Below are positions 50,026 to 56,811 of a stretch of DNA of 64,000 nucleotides, piece by piece. The notes beneath the pieces were generated by a model that searched no databases, was not told the origin of the DNA, and saw nothing but the letters and a program-made list of their open reading frames with translations. The stretch spans positions 1 to 64,000 of the forward strand of contig MPMW01000004.1 of the NCBI GenBank assembly GCA_002238705.1, read 5' to 3'. This DNA is from Acidobacteria bacterium bin61. Its GTDB lineage: Bacteria > Acidobacteriota > Vicinamibacteria > Marinacidobacterales > Marinacidobacteraceae. Each line of letters begins with the position of its first letter. The stretch's first letter is position 1. The translations under genes and the position numbers were made by a program.

Positions 50026-50721
50026 TCATGCAGCCGCCCTGTTGAACCGGTTCATGGCAGTTTCGATTCCCTGCCCGACCGCGGTTTCGATGGCCCTCGC
50101 TGCGCGCTCCAACAGATCTTCCACGGGAGCGGCCTCTTGGGAGGCGAAGTGGGAAAGCACGAAATCAGCCGGATCTTCACCGGCCGGGGGGGGTCCGATG
50201 CCAAGGCGCATCCTGGGGACCTCGTCCGTTCCAAGGGCGGACAGAATCGAGGCCAGACCATTGTGGCCCCCATCGCTCCCACGGCGCCGGGTCCTGATCG
50301 TTCCCAGCGGGAGCGCGTAGTCATCGCACACGATGAGGGTCTCCGGCGGGGTAAGGCCCTCGCTTTGCAGAAGCCGCCTCACCGGCCCCCCGCTCCGATT
50401 CATGTAACCCATCGGCCGCAGCAAACCGACCTCCCGGCCGGCGATCTCGGTTTCGACGAAGAGGCCCCCGTCAAAGTGCCGGGACCGAATGGAGCGGTCG
50501 CCCAGGAGCGAGACAACGGCATCAAAGCCGATGTTGTGCCGGGTGCCCTCATACCGGGCGCCCGGATTGCCCAGCCCCACAATGACCTGAACGGGAACGG
50601 CGGCGCGAGTCGGCGTCTCGTGGGGCGTCCCGCTCGGAGCGGCGCCGGTAGCGCTCGAAGGACGATCGCTCACCGGAATCGCTGACCACGGGGCAGGTCG
50701 GGAACGGAGACTGGGAAACAC
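50026..50721 (-). CDS. pth: Peptidyl-tRNA hydrolase
   Basis: Releases tRNA from stalled peptidyl-tRNA. VIVGLGNPGARYEGTRHNIG contains the catalytic His; PMGYMNRSGGPV the substrate-binding Asn; LIVCDDYALPLGTIRTRRRG and SDGGHNGLASILSALGTDEV complete the family pattern. The frame gives 231 residues with a ~44-residue non-conserved N-terminal lead from GTG. A second GTG 16 codons in is possible. Neither has a clear binding site, so the start is uncertain. It lies between rplY and rpsF. Confidence 0.93.
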   Translation of the reverse strand: MFPSLRSRPAPWSAIPVSDRPSSATGAAPSGTPHETPTRAAVPVQVIVGLGNPGARYEGTRHNIGFDAVVSLLGDRSIRSRHFDGGLFVETEIAGREVGLLRPMGYMNRSGGPVRRLLQSEGLTPPETLIVCDDYALPLGTIRTRRRGSDGGHNGLASILSALGTDEVPRMRLGIGPPPAGEDPADFVLSHFASQEAAPVEDLLERAARAIETAVGQGIETAMNRFNRAAA

Positions 50722-50745
50722 GGTGGATCAGAGAGGTTGCGCAGG

Positions 50746-51360
50746 TCACTCTTCCGGTTCTTCTTCTTCACTCTCGTCTTCTTGCTCGTCCTCGTCAGTT
50801 CCCTTCGGGGGAGAGACGTGCACGATGACCACATCCCGTTCCGTCGCGAGGGTGAGTTGTTCCGGCAAGTCGATGTTCGCTGCCCGGACGGTGTCACCGT
50901 AGTCGAGTTCGGCGACAGAGAGAGGAAGGAACTCCGGGATGTCGTGCGGCAGGCAACTGACGGTGAGAGCCCGCGTGATGAAGTCGAGATGGCCGCCGCG
51001 CTTCACCCCCGCCGACTCGCCTTCAAGGTGGATGGGAACATGCCAGTCCGACGCCTTGTCCGGGTCCACGCGCATCAGATCGGCGTGTAGAACCGAATGA
51101 TCGAGCGGATGCAGTTGATAGTCGTGAATCATCACCTGCTCCACGCTCTCCTCGCCGTCGATCTTCAACGAGAAAATGGTGTTCACGCCGCGCGGAGACC
51201 GAACGATGTCGGTGACGTGCCGGGGCGAAACGGCGAGCGAGCGGGAACCTTCGGCGCCACCGTAAACGACGGCCGGGATCATCCCGGTCGCCCGTAGGCG
51301 GCGATTCGGCCCCTTGCCGACGGCGGTGCGGGAACTCGCGGGAATCGAGAGTTGAGCCAT
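50746..51360 (-). CDS. rplY: 50S ribosomal protein L25 (CTC/TL5 type)
   Basis: A 204-residue 5S rRNA-binding protein with the L25 domain ([48 protein letters not shown]) and the second beta domain of the long CTC type (VPIHLEGESAGVKRGGHLDF). It ends in an acidic tail (ESEEEEPEE). First gene of the minus-strand series. prs, its frequent neighbour, is absent. Confidence 0.96.
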   Translation of the reverse strand: MAQLSIPASSRTAVGKGPNRRLRATGMIPAVVYGGAEGSRSLAVSPRHVTDIVRSPRGVNTIFSLKIDGEESVEQVMIHDYQLHPLDHSVLHADLMRVDPDKASDWHVPIHLEGESAGVKRGGHLDFITRALTVSCLPHDIPEFLPLSVAELDYGDTVRAANIDLPEQLTLATERDVVIVHVSPPKGTDEDEQEDESEEEEPEE

Positions 51361-51548
51361 GGAAGTGTGCGTGGGTGTTTTGATGATGGACAGAGTGGGG
51401 CAGAGATCCGGGAACGGGGAGGGCGGACGCAGGGGGCGTCATCCTCGAAGGTCCTTCTCGGTGGGCTCCGAGGGAGTGCGACTCAGAACTCTGGTGGATG
51501 TCGCCACGGCGGCAACCACTCCTCACCGGGATTACGGGGCGGGAAAGT
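51361..51548. other. Upstream region of rplY
   Basis: No gene is supported. On the minus strand CTCGG-AGCCCA-CCGAG and the near-palindrome GAAGGACCTTC (51440-51475) could form leader hairpins. There is no T-box signature and no clear promoter. Confidence 0.35.
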
Positions 51549-51753
51549 CTAGCAGCCCGTGGCAAAACCCACGCGGCGTTCGACGGGCGATGCATCCCGG
51601 CTGAACCGCGCCGCTACGCGGCGCTCATCGTTGCGTTTCGGTCGAAATCCACCCGGTATTCCGACCTCACGCGCCTTGTCAGCCGGCCGCCTCACCCCCA
51701 GTTCTCCCGGTGGGGGCCTCGGCGCTCACGCGGGTTTCACCACCGGCAGTTAT
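51549..51753. repeat. MITE-like element A, copy A3, with inserted motif
   Basis: Left end CTAGCAGCCCGTGGCAAAAC; right end GGTTTCACCACCGGCAGT is degenerate. The interior follows A1 base for base over most of its length. Near the right end it has an extra CACCCCCAGTTCTCCCGGTG (51692-51711 region), the motif also found at 11559 and 48386. It separates rplY from the divergent deacylase gene. The bases from 51754 to 51911 hold no gene. Confidence 0.85.
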
Positions 51754-51911
51754 CGCCACGAGACCGCAGCCTGACCCCCGGCTGGACCTGCCGCACCGGC
51801 GCGCCGCACCAACCCGTTTCGAGCGAGCCTCACGAGCCTCAATCCCTGAGGGCTGACGGAGTCCATGTCCCCTCCGGTACGATGGACGGTTCACGCTGGC
51901 GGAGGAAAGCC

Positions 51912-53627
51912 ATGAAGAGACTCTCCGGAATCGTGCTGTCCGCGACGGCAGCCTGCCTCCTGGCGGCGCCGGGATTCGCGCAGCCCGCCTACGACCTGCT
52001 GCTCGCCGGCGGCATGGTGTTCGACGGGAGCGGCAACCCGGCCGTCCGGGCGGACATCGGGATCCGCGGTGACGAGGTGGTCGCCATCGGGCGCCTGGCA
52101 GGCAAGGAGGGCCACGACGCCGCCCGGACCATCGACGTCGCCGGCCTGTACGTAGCCCCCGGCTGGGTGGATCTCCATTCCCACGCCGACCGCTCGCTCG
52201 CCGGGGACGACCTGGAGGAACGAAGAGCGGTGAACCTGGTCGCCCAGGGGATCACCACCGTGGTGATGGGCGCCGACGGCCGGAACCCCGTCTGGCCGAT
52301 CCGGGACGAGATCGCCGCTTACGAGAGCGAGGGGGTGGGCCTCAACGTGGTGCCGGTGGTGGGGCACTCCACGGTGCGCCTGCAGATCATGGGTGACGAC
52401 CACGAACGGCCCGCCACCGACGACGAAGTGGCGCGGATGGCCGAACTGGTCCGCGAGGGCATGGAGGACGGCGCCTGGGGTCTCGGGGCCGGACCCGAAT
52501 ACCGCCCGGCCCGCTTCTCGGAGACTGCGGAGATCATCGCGCTCGCCCACGTGGTGGCGGACTACGACGGCTTCTACTACTCGCACCAGCGGAGCCAGTC
52601 GCCGATGCCGCGCTGGCAGGTGCCGAGCATCGTGGACGGGCCCACCCTGACCGGGACCGACGGGATGGCGGAAACGATCAAGATCGGACGCGAAACCGGG
52701 ATCCGGGTGGTCGGGACCCACATCAAGGCCAAGGGGCCGTCGAGCTGGGGGCACTCGGCCAAGGACGTGCAGGCGATCAACCTCGCGCGGGCGCAGGGGG
52801 TTCAGGTCTATCTGGACCAGTACCCCTTCGAGACCTTCGGCGGCGGACCGGTCGGGGTGATCCCCGTCTGGGGCTTCGCGCCGCCGGGAACCGACCGGTC
52901 CGGCGGACTGGATGATCCGAAATGGCGGCGCACTCCGGGGCTCCTGAGTCTCGAGAACCTGGAGGCCAACCTCGCCGACGCGGCGACCCGCGCCGAACTG
53001 ATGATGGACCTCGAGCAGCAGATCGACCTGTTCGGGGGCGCCGACCGGCTGATCGTCGTCCTGTTCCCGGAGGACCCCTCACTCGTGGGGAAGACCGTGG
53101 CCACGGTCGCCGGAGACAGCGGCAAGTCGGTCGCCGAGACGCTGATCGACTTCGCCCGCACGGGGAACGAGGAACTGCTCCACGGGGTGCTGATCCGCCC
53201 GATCGCGGGCGACCGGTTCGACGTGGAGACCTACATGGCGCAGGACTACACCGCGACGTCCACGGACGCCGGCATCGCGCTCGAAGCTTCCCCCGGACGG
53301 CATCCGCGCTACTGGGGCAGCTATCCCCGCAAGATCGCCCACTACACCCGGGACCGGGGACTCATCACCCTGCCCTTCATGGTGCGCTCGTCCAGCAGCC
53401 TGCCGGCCGCGATCGTGGGCATGACCGACCGCGGCTGCCTGCGGGTCGGCTGCAAGGCCGATGTCGTGACGTTCGACTACGTCCGGATCCAGGACAACGC
53501 GACGATCATGAACCCGGACGGTCCCGTGGTGGGGATGCCCTGGGTGCTGATCAACGGCCAGGTCGCGATCGAGAACGGCCAGGCGACGGGTGCGCTCGCG
53601 GGAGTGGTCATCAAGCGGGGCGGATAG
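51912..53627 (+). CDS. Exported N-acyl-D-amino-acid deacylase family amidohydrolase
   Basis: A 571-residue metal hydrolase. Residues 1-23 are a signal peptide ending GFAQ. The amidohydrolase start is YDLLLAGGMVFDGSGNPAVR, and VDLHSHADRSL holds the His-x-His metal pair. VVMGADGRNPVW, YYSHQRSQ and VVGTHIKAKGPSSWG match the D-aminoacylase branch. The C-terminal PFMVRSSSSLPAAIVGMTDR and GCKADVVTFDYVRI close the composite beta domain. Members cleave N-acyl-D-amino acids; exact substrate is open. GGAGG is ten bases ahead of the ATG. A longer upstream frame runs through element A3 and is not credible. Confidence 0.88.
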   Translation: MKRLSGIVLSATAACLLAAPGFAQPAYDLLLAGGMVFDGSGNPAVRADIGIRGDEVVAIGRLAGKEGHDAARTIDVAGLYVAPGWVDLHSHADRSLAGDDLEERRAVNLVAQGITTVVMGADGRNPVWPIRDEIAAYESEGVGLNVVPVVGHSTVRLQIMGDDHERPATDDEVARMAELVREGMEDGAWGLGAGPEYRPARFSETAEIIALAHVVADYDGFYYSHQRSQSPMPRWQVPSIVDGPTLTGTDGMAETIKIGRETGIRVVGTHIKAKGPSSWGHSAKDVQAINLARAQGVQVYLDQYPFETFGGGPVGVIPVWGFAPPGTDRSGGLDDPKWRRTPGLLSLENLEANLADAATRAELMMDLEQQIDLFGGADRLIVVLFPEDPSLVGKTVATVAGDSGKSVAETLIDFARTGNEELLHGVLIRPIAGDRFDVETYMAQDYTATSTDAGIALEASPGRHPRYWGSYPRKIAHYTRDRGLITLPFMVRSSSSLPAAIVGMTDRGCLRVGCKADVVTFDYVRIQDNATIMNPDGPVVGMPWVLINGQVAIENGQATGALAGVVIKRGG

Positions 53628-53695
53628 TCGTTCGGGACGGGCGGCTGCCCCCCGGCTCGCCGGAAAGCAGACAGCACCCTGCGACAACGCGTTCT

Positions 53696-53722
53696 CCTTA
53701 CGACGCTATACTAATAGTAAGG
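53696..53722 (+). promoter_or_regulatory. Promoter/operator of the AbrB-PIN pair
   Basis: The inverted repeat CCTTAC and GTAAGG encloses TATACT (53707-53712), a good -10 box in a locally AT-rich spot. AbrB-type antitoxins usually bind such palindromes and repress their own operon, so this is a likely operator. The -35 box is weak. Confidence 0.6.
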
Positions 53723-53740
53723 CGATCAGGAGATCGCAAA

Positions 53741-53983
53741 ATGCTGGTCAAGGTCACGTCGAAACGCCAGGTGACCTTTCCGGCGCGCGTGTTGGACGCT
53801 TTGGGCGCGAAGCCGGGCGACCGGCTCCTGCTCGAAGAAACTGCGGAGGGCTTCCTCCTCTGCCCGCGGCGGATTGACGCCGGCCGCCTGGCGCCCCTTC
53901 GCAAGAAACTCCGGCGCGGTCAAGGAAGTTTCGACGTCCACACCTTCCGCGAAGAACCGCATGACCCGTCGCTTCGGGATTGA
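53741..53983 (+). CDS. AbrB/SpoVT-domain antitoxin
   Basis: An 80-residue protein. The N-terminal swapped-hairpin DNA-binding domain is MLVKVTSKRQVTFPARVLDA followed by LGAKPGDRLLLEETAEGFLL. The C-terminal part (RKKLRRGQGSFDVHTFREEP) is of the kind that wraps the toxin. AGGAG is seven bases before the ATG. It overlaps the PIN gene by 23 bases, the standard toxin-antitoxin layout. Confidence 0.88.
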   Translation: MLVKVTSKRQVTFPARVLDALGAKPGDRLLLEETAEGFLLCPRRIDAGRLAPLRKKLRRGQGSFDVHTFREEPHDPSLRD

Positions 53984-54359
53984 CACCTCCGTTCTCGTCA
54001 GGCTGCTCACCGGAGATCCGCCAGCGGAGTTCGACCGCTGCGCCGACGCCCTCCGGCATCTGATCGAGGCCGAGGACGCAGTGATACTGGCCTCGAATCA
54101 GGTCATCGGCGAGGCGTACATCGCCGTCCAGCACCACTACGGCGTATCGCGGGCCGACGCTCGCTCCGGTCTGCTGGATGTGCTGCAGAGCGGTCTCGTG
54201 GGAGCCTTGAACGGTCGTCCCGTCCTGGCGGCTATCGAGGCATCCGACTCTCCCGGGCTCATGGATCGGCTGATCACGGACGACTACGCGAGCAACTCGC
54301 TCGAGGTGCTGACGCTCGACCGCCGGATGGCTTCTCTCCCGTCCGCTCGCCTCTTGTAG
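53961..54359 (+). CDS. PIN-domain toxin (VapC-like ribonuclease)
   Basis: A 132-residue PIN protein. The acidic catalytic set can be seen: Asp in FGIDTSVLVRLLTGD, Glu in NQVIGEAYIAV and Asp in TLDRRMASL. VapC-type toxins cut tRNA or rRNA; the target here is unknown. The overlapping AbrB antitoxin supports the pairing. A longer frame exists but the ATG at the overlap fits the family start. Element A4 begins 16 bases after the stop. Confidence 0.85.
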   Translation: MTRRFGIDTSVLVRLLTGDPPAEFDRCADALRHLIEAEDAVILASNQVIGEAYIAVQHHYGVSRADARSGLLDVLQSGLVGALNGRPVLAAIEASDSPGLMDRLITDDYASNSLEVLTLDRRMASLPSARLL

Positions 54360-54374
54360 TCCGACTCGTACCCG

Positions 54375-54562
54375 CTAACAGCCTGTGGTGAAACCCGCGT
54401 GAGCGCCGAGACGGGCGAGGCGCCCGGCTGACAAGGCGCGTGAGGGAGGAATACCGAGTGTATTTCGACCGAAACGCAACGCAGAGGGCCGCGCAGCGGC
54501 CTGGTTCAGCCGGGATGCATCGCCCGTCGAACGCCGCGGGGGTTTTGCCACAGGCTGTTGAG
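54375..54562. repeat. MITE-like element A, copy A4 (inverted)
   Basis: Left CTAACAGCCTGTGGTGAAAC and right GTTTTGCCACAGGCTGTTGAG, a good inverted pair. The interior is reverse complementary to A1 and A3 and includes CGAGTGTATTTCGACCGAAA. It separates the PIN toxin gene from a decayed PP2C gene, whose reading frame begins at the element edge. Confidence 0.87.
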
Positions 54563-54836
54563 CTCGAGCACGGCGGAGCGCCGACTATCGGAGCGCGGCG
54601 GTGTCAGGAGGACGCTTGGGGAACCGAGGTCCTCCCGCCTGACGAAACGGCACATCGCTGCTGGCGGTAGTCGCGGACGGTCTGGGTGGACACCCGGCCG
54701 GCGGCGAGGCCAGCAAGATCGCTTGCCGGGCCTTCCTCGAGGTGGGCTCCGGCGCCGCCGGTTCTCCCCACGAACGGCTCCGCCAGGCTCCCGAATCCGC
54801 GAACGAGCAACTGCGGGTAGCGGTGGATTCTTGCAA
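54557..54836 (+). pseudogene. Decayed PP2C-type protein phosphatase
   Basis: Two pieces in different frames together match the N-terminal part of a PP2C Ser/Thr phosphatase. The first is VELEHGGAPTIGARRCQEDA then WGTEVLPPDETA; the second, from about 54651, is SLLAVVADGLGGHPAGGEAS then KIACRAFLEV, and ends near LRQAPESANEQLRVAVDS. The D-G-x-G-G-H metal motif and the R-x-Q-E-D-A motif are characteristic. The frame shifts near 54650, the 5' end is cut at element A4, and the C-terminal two thirds are missing. It is a remnant. Confidence 0.75.
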
Positions 54837-54838
54837 TA

Positions 54839-54855
54839 TTCAAGATTCACTTGAA
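54839..54855 (+). promoter_or_regulatory. Possible operator before the DUF4143 ATPase gene
   Basis: TTCAAG and CTTGAA form an inverted repeat in an AT-rich patch (54831-54877) 23 bases before the ATG. Such AT-rich starts stand out in this GC-rich window. A repressor or autoregulatory site is inferred only. Confidence 0.4.
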
Positions 54856-54878
54856 AAAAACATGCTAATCTCAAGTCA

Positions 54879-56036
54879 ATGTTCCAGAGACGCCTGCAAT
54901 TGCCGCCGTCCGGCGACCGTACCTTCTTCCTCTGGGGGCCACGGCAGGTCGGGAAGACGACCCTGCTGCGACAGAGCTATCCCGATGCCCTCTGGATCGA
55001 CCTCCTGAAGGCGGACGAGTTCCGCCGCTACGCCACCCGCCCGGAAGCGCTGCGGCTGTCCATCCAGGCGGGAGGCGCGGGTCCTTCCCGCCAGGTCGTG
55101 GTGGATGAGATCATGAAGGTTCCGGCGCTCCTCGACGAGGTGCACTGGATGATCGAGAACCTGGATGTCCGGTTCGCGCTCTGCGCGTCGAGCGCGCGCA
55201 AGGTGCGCCGGGGGGCCGCCAGTCTGCTGGGCGGACGCGCGCTCCGGTTCGAGCTGCGCGGCCTCACGTCCGGCGAGCTGGGAGCGGATTGCAACCTCCA
55301 CCGAATCGTCAACTACGGCTTTCTTCCCCGGCCCTACCTGGATCCGGAACCCGGTGAGCTGCTCGAGTCCTACATCGCCGACTATCTCAAGGAAGAGATC
55401 GCGGCCGAGGGGCTCGTGCGCAACCTCCCGATCTTCGCGGATTTCCTGGAAGCGGCGGCGCTCGCGGACACCGGGATGGTCCGCTTCTCGAACGTGGCGC
55501 AGGACTGCGGCGTCAGCAGCCAGACCGTAAAGGCCTACTACGAGATCCTGGAGCACACCCTGCTCGGCCACTGGCTCCCCGCCTGGCGGAAGCGGCCGAA
55601 ACGCCGCGTGACTCGAATCCCCAAGTTCTATTTCTCCGATGTGGGCGTGGTGAACCGACTGGCAAGGCGCGGCGAACTCTTCCCGGGCTCCGAACTCTTC
55701 GGGAAGGCCTTCGAGAGCTGGCTCTTCCACGAACTCAGCGCCTATCTCGCCTACGCGCGCTCGGAGAAGCGTCTTTCCTACTGGCGCCTCGCCGGGGGCA
55801 CGGAAGTGGACTTCATCGTCGGCGACATGCGGATCGCCATCGAAGCCAAGGGGGCGGCGCGTATCGGCCCAAGGCATCTGAAGGGACTTCGGACGCTCGC
55901 CCATGATCATCCGGAAGTTCAGCGGCGCATCGTCGTCTGCCTGGAACCGCGTCCCCTGAAGACCGACGACGGCATCGAGATCCTCCCGGTCCGGGACTTT
56001 CTCGACAGACTGTGGGACGATGGGTTCGCGATCTGA
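54879..56036 (+). CDS. ATP-binding protein with DUF4143 domain
   Basis: A 385-residue AAA-type ATPase. Walker A GPRQVGKTTLL (20-30), a Walker B-like QVVVDEIMKVPALLD near residue 72, and the sensor segment FALCASSARKVRRGAASLLG. The C-terminal DUF4143 domain includes KFYFSDVGVVNRLARRGELF, FGKAFESWLFHELSAYLAYA and GGTEVDFIVGDMRIAIEAKG, an endonuclease-like E-V-D-F...E-x-K pattern. Function of this widespread family is not established. A second member starts at 63561. Confidence 0.88.
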   Translation: MFQRRLQLPPSGDRTFFLWGPRQVGKTTLLRQSYPDALWIDLLKADEFRRYATRPEALRLSIQAGGAGPSRQVVVDEIMKVPALLDEVHWMIENLDVRFALCASSARKVRRGAASLLGGRALRFELRGLTSGELGADCNLHRIVNYGFLPRPYLDPEPGELLESYIADYLKEEIAAEGLVRNLPIFADFLEAAALADTGMVRFSNVAQDCGVSSQTVKAYYEILEHTLLGHWLPAWRKRPKRRVTRIPKFYFSDVGVVNRLARRGELFPGSELFGKAFESWLFHELSAYLAYARSEKRLSYWRLAGGTEVDFIVGDMRIAIEAKGAARIGPRHLKGLRTLAHDHPEVQRRIVVCLEPRPLKTDDGIEILPVRDFLDRLWDDGFAI

Positions 56037-56095
56037 AACCGTCGGCGCGAAGACGCTTCTTCCGTTCATCCCGCGCTTTGGCAAGGAGGCCTGAC

Positions 56096-56536
56096 ATGAG
56101 CAAAACCACGAGATTCCTCGCCGCGTTCGTCGTCTATCTGGTCGTCGACCTCGCCTGGAACATGTCGCCTCCGGCGGTGGCCATGTACGCCAACCTGCAC
56201 GAGGCCAGCGGCAACGACTGGAGCTTCGGGAAGCCGATGGACACCTGGGGCGGCATCGAGATCGCCGGGCTGGTCGTGTTCTTCGCGCTGATCGCGCTGG
56301 CGAACAGCCGTCTGGCGATTGGCCCAGCGATCCGGGAAGCGAGTCTCCAGCGCGCGCTGAAGAACGGGTTCCTGCTGGGTTGCGCGGCCTACGCCACCTA
56401 CATCGTGCCCGTCTTCATCAGCATCAGGAACTGGCCGGCGGCGCTGATTCCCATCGACATCCTGATCGGCGGTCTGCTGAGCCTCGCCACCTCGGGCATC
56501 GTCACCTGGTGGGCGCTGCGCCGTCGGGCGGCCTGA
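56096..56536 (+). CDS. Small membrane protein, DUF2177-like
   Basis: A 146-residue protein with four predicted membrane segments (about 7-25, 61-80, 96-114, 118-138). The sequence ALKNGFLLGCAAYATYIVPV, with NWPAALIPIDILIGGLLSLA, fits the DUF2177 pattern. No function is known. AAGGAGG is eight bases ahead of the ATG; a longer frame starting inside the DUF4143 gene is not preferred. It lies 59 bases after that gene and may be co-transcribed. Confidence 0.65.
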   Translation: MSKTTRFLAAFVVYLVVDLAWNMSPPAVAMYANLHEASGNDWSFGKPMDTWGGIEIAGLVVFFALIALANSRLAIGPAIREASLQRALKNGFLLGCAAYATYIVPVFISIRNWPAALIPIDILIGGLLSLATSGIVTWWALRRRAA

Positions 56537-56596
56537 AAGGCTGAGCGCGGCTCAAGGCGGATCGGACCGATGCGGACTGCGGCCCTGCGGGTCGCG

Positions 56597-56751
56597 TGCC
56601 GGCCCGAGGGCCGGCGATCCCTGACGACGGGACTGTCCGGAAGGTTGGCGATGCGCGGTTTCGACCGCCTCTCGGCGGTCGATGCCAGCCAGAGGCTGGC
56701 GCTCCGAGGCATTCCCGCAGTTTTGTTGCGGGTGCCGGCCTGAGGGCCGGC
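56597..56751. repeat. Array of five hairpins between convergent genes
   Basis: Five consecutive stems: GCCGGCCC/GGGCCGGC (56597-56614), CGACCGCC/GGCGGTCG (56662-56681), GCCAGCC/GGCTGGC (56684-56700), CCCGCA/TGCGGG (56714-56732) and GCCGGCC/GGCCGGC (56734-56751). The first and last are near-identical. The 275-base gap holds no gene. Position between facing genes suggests REP-like or bidirectional transcript-end structures. Confidence 0.65.
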
Positions 56752-56811
56752 GGTCCCCAAGCCCTGACCGGGCAGGCCCTCGCGGGCCCGCCCGGAAGGG
56801 AAGTTGCTTCG

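Noticed and set aside
51361-51548. Possible T-box or other riboswitch upstream of rplY
   Set aside because: Only short hairpins are visible; no T-box sequence or specifier arrangement could be found.
51498-51911. 138-codon N-terminal extension of the deacylase
   Set aside because: It translates element A3; the ATG at 51912 has GGAGG upstream and begins a signal peptide.
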